This document shows positions 1 to 5,417 of a DNA stretch of 8,843 nt, one piece after another; positions within the stretch are counted from its first letter, which is position 1; each line of letters opens with the position of its first letter. A model generated the notes under the pieces. It did not search any database. It saw only the letters and a program-made list of their open reading frames with translations, and was not told where the DNA came from. The position numbers and the translations under genes are program-made. The DNA comes from an uncultured SAR86 cluster bacterium (GTDB lineage: Bacteria > Pseudomonadota > Gammaproteobacteria > Magnimaribacterales > D2472): assembly GCA_938075575.1 (NCBI GenBank), contig CALJHI010000080.1, positions 1 to 8,843 on the forward strand. The letters are read 5' to 3'.

Positions 1-749
1 ACAAAACAAATCATTTGACTGGAAATTTTAGCGAGTCTTTTGAAAAACTAAATACAGTCTTCATGCAATTAGTTATAACAATAATCTCATTTGCGCCAAT
101 TGGAGTTTTTTGTTTAATAGGAAAATTTGTTATTGTTGATGGTCTAGATGTATTTCAAGAAGCTTTCAAATATGTAATCTTACTAATTCTTGTCTTAATT
201 ATTCATGCATTTTTAACATACTCTATATTCCTTAAATTATTTACCACAATAAATATAAAAACCTTTTTCTTAAAAATGAAAGACGTTGCAATCTTTGCAT
301 TTTCTACATCATCAAGCGCAGCTACAATACCTGTAACTCTTAAAACAGTTCAAAATGACTTAGGGGTTGATAAAAATGTTGCATCATTTGTAGTTCCTGT
401 TGGAGCTACTATTAATATGGATGGAACTGCAATCATGCAGGGCATGGCCACAATATTTATTGCCCAGATGTCAGGCATTGATCTAACTTTTATCCAATAT
501 GTGCAAGTGGTTATTTTAGCAGTGGTTGCATCTATTGGTGCTGCAGCTGTGCCTTCTGCAGGCACCATAACCTTGGTTCTCATTCTTCAACAATTTGGAC
601 TACCTCTTGAGGCTATAGGAATTATATTGGCAGTAGATAGAATTTTGGATATGTTAAGGACTTCTGTCAATGTAACAGGTGATGCAGCTGTCTCATGTAT
701 TGTCGCTGAATCTGAAGGCCTTCTTGATAAAGATATTTTCAATAAATAG
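1..749 (+). CDS. Dicarboxylate/amino acid:cation symporter (DAACS family), 5'-truncated
   Basis: This is the C-terminal part of a secondary transporter of the glutamate/aspartate/dicarboxylate:Na+ or H+ symporter family (GltP/GltPh/EAAT fold) in the inner membrane. The frame is open to the left edge, with the first full codon at base 3, so the true start lies outside. About 248 residues are visible; the family usually has 400-440. The transport core is complete: the serine-rich tip of hairpin 1 (SSS at 309-317), the NMDGT motif of TM7 (414-428), the hairpin 2 segment with AVPSAGT (around 546-566), and TM8 reading DRILDMLRTSVN (636-671). TM8 retains the two Asp, the Arg, the Thr and the Asn that bind substrate in GltPh. 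The Arg favours a substrate with a side-chain carboxylate such as aspartate, glutamate or a C4-dicarboxylate. The exact substrate and coupling ion cannot be read from this sequence. No clear terminator follows. Confidence 0.9.
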   Translation, partial: KTNHLTGNFSESFEKLNTVFMQLVITIISFAPIGVFCLIGKFVIVDGLDVFQEAFKYVILLILVLIIHAFLTYSIFLKLFTTINIKTFFLKMKDVAIFAFSTSSSAATIPVTLKTVQNDLGVDKNVASFVVPVGATINMDGTAIMQGMATIFIAQMSGIDLTFIQYVQVVILAVVASIGAAAVPSAGTITLVLILQQFGLPLEAIGIILAVDRILDMLRTSVNVTGDAAVSCIVAESEGLLDKDIFNK

Positions 750-780
750 ATCATAAAAATTCTTTTTCCTTAGTTTTTTT

Positions 781-789
781 TGTTAGAAT
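781..789 (+). promoter_or_regulatory. Candidate extended -10 promoter for hppA
   Basis: The sequence TGT-TAGAAT gives an extended -10 (TG one base before a hexamer matching TATAAT at 5 of 6). No good -35 lies 16-18 bases upstream, which is tolerated in extended -10 promoters. Transcription would start near 796, leaving a leader of about 26 bases that contains the GAGG ribosome binding site at 813-816. AT-rich DNA yields such matches by chance, so this is tentative. Confidence 0.4.
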
Positions 790-821
790 GCGTCAATTAA
801 TTTTTTTACTTTGAGGTAAAT

Positions 822-2825
822 ATGAACAGTTTATTAATCGCTCCAATATTAGGGGTAGTTGGCATGGTTGTCGCTCTAGTTGTTTATCAGCTGGTTATGA
901 AATATCCAGATGGTGAAGATAAGGTTAAAAAGATTGGTGACCAAATCCATAATGGCGCTTTAGCATTCATGAAAACAGAGTATAAGTACTTGCTTGTTTT
1001 TATTGTTGTTTTGGTAATATTGGCGGCTATTTTCTTATCTATTGAATCAGCTATAGCTGTTATAGTTGGTGCTCTTTGTTCATCTTTGGCTGGTTTTATA
1101 GGAATGTATGCAGCTACAAAAGCTAATGTTAGAACTGCTACTGCGGCTCAACAGGATGGCGCTGCTGCAGCCTTATCTGTTTCTTTTTATGGCGGATCTG
1201 TTATGGGTCTTTGTGTTGCCTCTCTTGGATTGATTGGTTTAGGAAGTCTATATTATTTCTTTAATGGATATGAAGAGGGTGTCCATGCTCTAGAGGGATT
1301 TGGAATGGGTGCATCTGTTGTTGCCTTATTCTCAAGAGTAGGTGGCGGAATTTTCACAAAGAGTGCAGATGTTGGCGCTGATTTAGTAGGAAAAGTAGAG
1401 GCAGGGATACCTGAAGACGACCCAAGAAACCCTGGAGTAATTGCTGATAATGTTGGTGATAATGTAGGCGATGTTGCAGGTATGGGTTCTGATATATTTG
1501 AATCCTACTGTGGATCAATGATTGCTTCAATTGCAATTGCTTACACTATGGGCTCGACAGACCTAATGATGCTTCCATTATTGTTGGCATCAATTGGCTT
1601 AATAGCTTCTATTATAGGAATCATAATTGTTAAATTACAATCTTCAAAAGCTCCAGCGACTGCTTTGAGAACCGGAACATTGTTAGCACCAGTTATTTTC
1701 ATAGTAATGGCATATTTCTTAATCAATTCTTATGAATCAATACCTACTAATGTCTGGTTGTGTGTATTAAGTGGAGCGGTAGGAGGAGTCTTGATAGGCT
1801 TAATTACCGAATACTATACTGGAGGCACGCCTGTTAAAAAGATTGCAGAGTCTGGAGAGACCGGGTCAGCAACAGTAATGATTTCTGGACTTTCAGTAGG
1901 GATGCAGTCAGTTGTTATTCCAATAATCATTCTCGCAGCAATTATCTTAGCCTCAACTTCTCTTGTAGATGGGGTCTATGGCGTAGGTATTGCAGCAGTT
2001 GGAATGTTAGCTACAGTTGGTATCACAATGGCCATAGATGCATATGGGCCAGTTGCTGATAATGCTGGTGGTATTGCTGAAATGTCTGGCATGGGCAAAG
2101 AGGTTAGAGATATTACTGACTCTTTAGACGAGTTGGGAAATACAACTGCAGCTATAGGTAAGGGCTTTGCTATTGGCGCTGCTGCATTAGCAGCCTTGGC
2201 AATTATCTCTGCATATTCTGCTCAAGTATCAGCTACATATGGCGATGCTTTTTCACTTTCTTTGGAAAATCCCATTGTTCTTGTAGGAATGTTTATTGGT
2301 ATATGTATCCCATTTTTAATTGCCTCAATAACAATGACAGCAGTTGGTGATGCAGCGTTTGAGATGATTAATGAAATTAGAAGACAATTCAAAGAAATAC
2401 CTGGATTGATGGAAGGAAATGCAGATCCTGATTCTGAAAAATGTGTAGAAATTGCTACCAAAGCAGCATTGAAAAAAATGATGTTACCTGGTGTTATAGC
2501 AGTATCCATGCCAGCAATTATTGGATTTGGATTGGGAGCTATCGCTCTTGGAGGTATGTTAGCAGGAGGCCTTCTTGGTTGTGTTGCTCTTGCTTTGTTT
2601 ATGGCCAATGCTGGTGGAGCATGGGATAACGCGAAGAAATATGTTGAAAAGGGAAATCTAGGAGGCAAAGGCTCTGATACTCATTCAGCCACTGTTGTTG
2701 GTGATACTGTTGGAGATCCTTTCAAAGATACATCAGGCCCATCAATGAATATTCTTATCAATGTCATGGCTATGGTTAGCTTGGTAATCTCTGGCTTACT
2801 TCCGCTTAACGGAATATTTTTCTAG
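822..2825 (+). CDS. hppA: Membrane-bound ion-pumping pyrophosphatase, K+-dependent type
   Basis: Integral membrane pump that hydrolyses PPi and moves Na+ and/or H+ across the inner membrane. It has 667 residues, within the normal range for a family with about 16 membrane helices. The start ATG has GAGG at 813-816, five bases upstream. Catalytic motifs are intact: DVGADLVGKVE (183-193), DDPRNP (199-204), DNVGDNVGD (209-217), GNTT (439-442), and the C-terminal GGAWDNAKKYVE (598-609) and DTVGDPFKDTSGPS (628-641). After GNTT come Ala443 and Gly446; the K+-independent class has Lys and Thr at these places, so this should be a K+-requiring enzyme. The gate glutamate lies in FES (Glu227), as in Na+-pumping and K+-independent members, not one turn later as in plant H+ pumps. 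Asn647 stands where the family normally has a gate lysine. The family call is certain; the pumped ion is inferred. Confidence 0.97.
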   Translation: MNSLLIAPILGVVGMVVALVVYQLVMKYPDGEDKVKKIGDQIHNGALAFMKTEYKYLLVFIVVLVILAAIFLSIESAIAVIVGALCSSLAGFIGMYAATKANVRTATAAQQDGAAAALSVSFYGGSVMGLCVASLGLIGLGSLYYFFNGYEEGVHALEGFGMGASVVALFSRVGGGIFTKSADVGADLVGKVEAGIPEDDPRNPGVIADNVGDNVGDVAGMGSDIFESYCGSMIASIAIAYTMGSTDLMMLPLLLASIGLIASIIGIIIVKLQSSKAPATALRTGTLLAPVIFIVMAYFLINSYESIPTNVWLCVLSGAVGGVLIGLITEYYTGGTPVKKIAESGETGSATVMISGLSVGMQSVVIPIIILAAIILASTSLVDGVYGVGIAAVGMLATVGITMAIDAYGPVADNAGGIAEMSGMGKEVRDITDSLDELGNTTAAIGKGFAIGAAALAALAIISAYSAQVSATYGDAFSLSLENPIVLVGMFIGICIPFLIASITMTAVGDAAFEMINEIRRQFKEIPGLMEGNADPDSEKCVEIATKAALKKMMLPGVIAVSMPAIIGFGLGAIALGGMLAGGLLGCVALALFMANAGGAWDNAKKYVEKGNLGGKGSDTHSATVVGDTVGDPFKDTSGPSMNILINVMAMVSLVISGLLPLNGIFF

Positions 2826-2840
2826 AAATACTGACATCTT

Positions 2841-2876
2841 AATGGCTTAGATAAGATCTATCTAAGCCATTTTTTT
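2841..2876 (+). terminator. Intrinsic terminator after hppA
   Basis: A perfect 13-bp inverted repeat (2841-2853 with 2859-2871, starting AATGGCTTAGATA) encloses a five-base loop and runs into seven consecutive T (2870-2876). It begins 15 bases after the hppA stop codon. This is a standard Rho-independent terminator and separates hppA from the genes downstream. Confidence 0.93.
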
Positions 2877-2888
2877 ATCCATTATTTT

Positions 2889-2916
2889 TTGAATTTTTAA
2901 ACCATTAACTTATTAT
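2889..2916 (+). promoter_or_regulatory. Candidate promoter for the SDR-like gene
   Basis: TTGAAT (2889-2894, 4 of 6 to the -35 consensus) and TATTAT (2911-2916, 5 of 6 to the -10) are 16 bases apart. They lie just after the hppA terminator, where a new promoter is expected. The predicted transcription start falls at about 2923, on the ATG itself, implying a leaderless message. Confidence 0.4.
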
Positions 2917-2922
2917 GAGTTT

Positions 2923-3588
2923 ATGACAAATAATATTCTTATTATTGGATATGGCGATCTGGGAAACAGGCTTGTTTCAAACTTTAATAGTAAAAATAAT
3001 TATAAATTTTATGGAGCTAGCCGTTCTTTAAAAAATACTAAAGAAATGATATCAATCCAATGGAACTGGCTTAAATCAAAAAAGCTAGAGCTTGGAGAGT
3101 CAGATTTTAGTCATGTTGTTTTTATACCCAAACCATCCTCTATGACTGAAGAGGGATATAAAGATGGCTTTGATAAATCCATTAGAAATGTATTGATCTC
3201 ACTTGAAGATATTTCATTTGGTTCTTTTATCGCCGTATCTTCGACGCGAGTATTTGGTCAAGAGCAAAAAGGAGTCTTAACTGAAAATATAAAACCAATA
3301 CCAGATAATTATCGAGGAGAAATTATACTCAAATATGAAAAATTGTTAGGTAAAAAAATTAATAGAAATTTAAATATATTACGATTTGCTGGTCTGTATG
3401 ATCTTTTGGAGAAAAAACCAAACTTCAAGAATAAAATAAGTAGAAATAATGCGGCATTAATAATAGAGCACTTTATTCACAATAGTATTACTGGCACCTT
3501 TAATTGTCTTGAAGACTCAGAGCATATTCATGGTGAAAGAAATATTAGCAATGAAAAATTAAAGAGTTCAGGCTTTAATTTTATCTAA
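2923..3588 (+). CDS. Atypical short-chain dehydrogenase/epimerase-like Rossmann protein
   Basis: A 221-residue protein with an N-terminal NAD(P)-binding Rossmann signature, ILIIGYGDLGNRL (5-17, GxGxxG type), then a strand and turn SSTRVFG (106-112) like the active-site strand of extended SDRs, LRFAGLYD (153-160) matching the usual LR-G-YG segment, and a late GTFNCLED (191-198) like the substrate-binding end of NAD-dependent epimerases. It resembles the YeeZ-like atypical SDR group (usually about 270-290 residues), but is shorter. The canonical YxxxK catalytic pair is not evident: Tyr130 has no Lys four residues later. It may therefore bind a nucleotide without classical dehydrogenase chemistry. 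The start ATG follows the terminator and promoter candidate and has only a weak GAG at 2917-2919. It sits 42 bases before yicC. The substrate is unknown. Confidence 0.75.
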   Translation: MTNNILIIGYGDLGNRLVSNFNSKNNYKFYGASRSLKNTKEMISIQWNWLKSKKLELGESDFSHVVFIPKPSSMTEEGYKDGFDKSIRNVLISLEDISFGSFIAVSSTRVFGQEQKGVLTENIKPIPDNYRGEIILKYEKLLGKKINRNLNILRFAGLYDLLEKKPNFKNKISRNNAALIIEHFIHNSITGTFNCLEDSEHIHGERNISNEKLKSSGFNFI

Positions 3589-3617
3589 TATGACTGGCTC
3601 AAAATTAATTTCCCAAA

Positions 3618-3623
3618 TACAAT
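3618..3623 (+). promoter_or_regulatory. Candidate -10 box for yicC
   Basis: TACAAT matches the -10 consensus at 5 of 6 and ends seven bases before the yicC ATG, so transcription would start at or one base before the start codon. No convincing -35 and no Shine-Dalgarno sequence are seen. yicC could equally be read through from the gene upstream. Confidence 0.3.
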
Positions 3624-3630
3624 TGAAACT

Positions 3631-4482
3631 ATGATTAATAGCATGACAGGCTTTGCCTCTTCAGAGTATTCAGATGGATTATTAAAAGTTAATTGTGAAA
3701 TAAAAACTATAAATCATAGATTTCTAGATATATCTATCAAATCAAATGAGCTTGCAAGTGACATGGATGTTTATATAAGAAATACAATTTCTAAGAGAAT
3801 AAAAAGGGGCTCAGTAGATGTAAGGTTTAAGATCACTCAGCCTAAAAATACCTCTTATGAATTTAATATAACCTCGCTAAGGAATCTTACTAAAGCAATT
3901 GAATCAAATGACAGCTTAGATTCAAAAAACTTAACCTTCCGCGATGTTAAGGATGTTCCTGGAATTATAAGTTCTCAGAATAACTCAAGCATAAGCAACA
4001 AAATTTTAAAAAATATTTTTAAAGAAGCTGTTAACAAGCTTCTTTTAAGCAAAAATGAAGAAGGTCAAAAAATACAAAATATTTTTACCCACAAGATAAA
4101 TAGAATTAGAAAAAATAATGATCAAATCTTAAACGGGGCCAAATCTAGCATCAAAAAGAGAAATGCTAAATTCAGGGCTAAAATAAAAGAATATATAGCC
4201 GATATTGATAAAGATAGGTTAGAGCAAGAAGTCTCACTTTTGTTATTAAAACATGATGTTGCAGAGGAGCAGGAAAGAATTTCCTTTCATTTAAGCTCGC
4301 TCGAAAAAGAATTAAATATTAAGAATTCTAGCGGCAAAAAGATAGATTTCATTTTGCAGGAGTTGTTTAGAGAAACAAGTACATTATCTGTAAAAATTGA
4401 TGATCCTAAACAAAAATCAAAAGCTCTAGACATGAAGCTTTTGGTGGAAGAGATGAGAGAGCAGGCACAAAATGCTGAGTAG
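3631..4482 (+). CDS. yicC: YicC-family endoribonuclease-like protein
   Basis: A 283-residue cytoplasmic protein of the YicC/YloC family, whose members have been reported as endoribonucleases. The start is fixed by the family opening MINSMTGFAS (usually MIRSMTGF). The N-terminal domain follows, with EIKTINHRFLD (23-33) and RIKRGSVDV (56-64). A charged helical middle contains the EEG element (143-145). The C-terminal domain has RLEQEVSLLLLKHDVAEEQER (196-216), GKKIDFILQELFRE (235-248) and the hallmark terminus EEMREQAQNAE (273-283). Length is normal. The conserved C-terminal stretch usually read as MNREANTIGSK is here LFRETSTLSVK (245-255), losing both asparagines. No Shine-Dalgarno is obvious. 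The gene overlaps gmk by 11 bases, an arrangement that favours translational coupling; yicC next to gmk is common. Confidence 0.93.
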   Translation: MINSMTGFASSEYSDGLLKVNCEIKTINHRFLDISIKSNELASDMDVYIRNTISKRIKRGSVDVRFKITQPKNTSYEFNITSLRNLTKAIESNDSLDSKNLTFRDVKDVPGIISSQNNSSISNKILKNIFKEAVNKLLLSKNEEGQKIQNIFTHKINRIRKNNDQILNGAKSSIKKRNAKFRAKIKEYIADIDKDRLEQEVSLLLLKHDVAEEQERISFHLSSLEKELNIKNSSGKKIDFILQELFRETSTLSVKIDDPKQKSKALDMKLLVEEMREQAQNAE

Positions 4483-5086
4483 TCATCCAGAATTATTCGT
4501 AATTTCAGCTCCTTCCGGCGCAGGCAAGTCCACCTTAATAAAGAAGATTCTATCTGATAATGAAGATTTTGATTTATCTATCTCAGCAACAACGCGAATG
4601 CCAAGAGTTGGCGAGGAAAATGGGGTGCATTACCATTTCATTTCAGAACAAGAATTTGTTTCTTTGATCGATGAAGATGCATTTGTTGAACATGCTCAAG
4701 TCCATAACCATAGATACGGTACATTAAAGTCACATATTCAAAATAAGTTAGAAGAGGGAAAAAATATCATATTAGATATTGATGTGCAGGGTTTTAAGCA
4801 AATCAAATCATCTGGAGTAAAAAACATATCTATCTTTATATTGCCGCCAAGTTTTTCGGAGTTGGTAGAAAGACTCCAAAGAAGAAAATCTGATTCAAAA
4901 GAGGCAATAGAAAGAAGATTAGAGAATGCAAAGAAAGAAGTCGCTTTTTATGACCAATATGACTTTGTAATCATAAATGATGATGTGACCAGGGCCTACA
5001 ATGCATTGAAGGAAGTAATTTTTTCAAAAAAATTAAATACAGATGTAAATTTAATTGAAAAGATTTTGCTAGATATGTTGTCTTAA
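4472..5086 (+). CDS. gmk: Guanylate kinase
   Basis: Cytoplasmic kinase converting GMP and ATP to GDP and ADP, an essential step toward GTP and dGTP. At 204 residues it has the standard bacterial length. The P-loop APSGAGKST spans 13-21. The GMP-binding region reads SATTRMPRVGE (38-48) followed by GVHYHF (51-56), with Arg42, Arg45 and Tyr54 in the expected places. RYGT (81-84) and ILDIDVQG (100-107) match the NMP-binding and Walker-B-like segments. The lid has RLQRRKSDSKEAIERRL (134-150). The start ATG lies inside the end of yicC in another frame, with AGG at 4463-4465 six bases upstream, so it is probably translated by coupling. rpoZ follows 40 bases after the stop. Confidence 0.98.
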   Translation: MLSSHPELFVISAPSGAGKSTLIKKILSDNEDFDLSISATTRMPRVGEENGVHYHFISEQEFVSLIDEDAFVEHAQVHNHRYGTLKSHIQNKLEEGKNIILDIDVQGFKQIKSSGVKNISIFILPPSFSELVERLQRRKSDSKEAIERRLENAKKEVAFYDQYDFVIINDDVTRAYNALKEVIFSKKLNTDVNLIEKILLDMLS

Positions 5087-5107
5087 TGGACCTTAACGAA
5101 TTAGAAT
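5078..5107 (+). promoter_or_regulatory. Candidate promoter for rpoZ-spoT
   Basis: TTGTCT (5078-5083, 4 of 6) and TAGAAT (5102-5107, 5 of 6) are 18 bases apart across the gmk stop codon. Transcription would start near 5114, just ahead of the rpoZ ribosome binding site. This would give rpoZ-spoT an internal promoter in addition to read-through from gmk. Confidence 0.35.
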
Positions 5108-5115
5108 ACCCACCT

Positions 5116-5120
5116 AGGAG
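5116..5120 (+). promoter_or_regulatory. Strong ribosome binding site of rpoZ
   Basis: AGGAG sits six bases before the rpoZ ATG. It is the best Shine-Dalgarno sequence in the window and fits a small, abundant RNA polymerase subunit. Confidence 0.85.
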
Positions 5121-5126
5121 AATAGT

Positions 5127-5396
5127 ATGGCAAGAATTACAGTAGAAGATTGTTTAGAAAAAATACCAAGTAGATTTGATTTAATCATTATGGCATCAAA
5201 AAGAGCAAGGCAGCTCTCAACTACAAGTAGAGAGCCTCTTGTTGAATGGGATAATGATAAGCCAACTTTGGTAGCTTTAAGAGAAATAGAAGAAGGGCTT
5301 ATCGATAGAGAAACTTTAGATAGAACTCTTGAAGAGGATGTCCTAATGGATGGCTTTGCTGCTCCTGAAGAGGGTGAGGCTGATTCAGCAGTATAA
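5127..5396 (+). CDS. rpoZ: RNA polymerase omega subunit
   Basis: Small subunit that helps the beta' subunit fold and assemble into RNA polymerase; in proteobacteria it forms part of a ppGpp-binding site at the beta'-omega interface. It has 89 residues, compared with 91 in E. coli. The N-terminal region is typical: MARITVEDCLEKI (1-13), RFDLI (16-20), ASKRARQL (23-30), then EPLV (36-39) and NDKPTLVALREIEEGLI (43-59). The last 30 residues are acidic and variable, as in other gammaproteobacterial omegas. The ATG has AGGAG six bases upstream. It stands between gmk and spoT, the standard gammaproteobacterial order, and the spoT start is 21 bases after its stop. Confidence 0.98.
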   Translation: MARITVEDCLEKIPSRFDLIIMASKRARQLSTTSREPLVEWDNDKPTLVALREIEEGLIDRETLDRTLEEDVLMDGFAAPEEGEADSAV

Positions 5397-5407
5397 TTGT
5401 TCTAATT

Positions 5408-5411
5408 GGAG
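5408..5411 (+). promoter_or_regulatory. Ribosome binding site that selects the spoT start
   Basis: GGAG lies six bases before the TTG at 5418 in the spoT frame. An earlier in-frame TTG at 5406 has no Shine-Dalgarno sequence and overlaps this one, so 5418 is the better start. Confidence 0.7.
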
Positions 5412-5417
5412 CCTAAC

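Noticed and set aside
714..723. Palindrome GAAGGCCTTC near the end of the symporter gene.
   Set aside because: It has no loop, lies in coding sequence and is explained by ordinary codons; it is short enough to occur by chance.
755..767. A5/T5 inverted repeat after the symporter gene, followed by a run of eight T at 774-781, as a possible terminator.
   Set aside because: The stem is only five A-T pairs with a three-base loop and is not next to the T run, so it should not form a stable hairpin.
2222..2668. Long open frame on the minus strand within hppA (148 codons).
   Set aside because: It mirrors the strongly conserved hppA frame, lacks a ribosome binding site and recognisable motifs, and low-stop antisense frames are common opposite Gly/Ala-rich membrane proteins.
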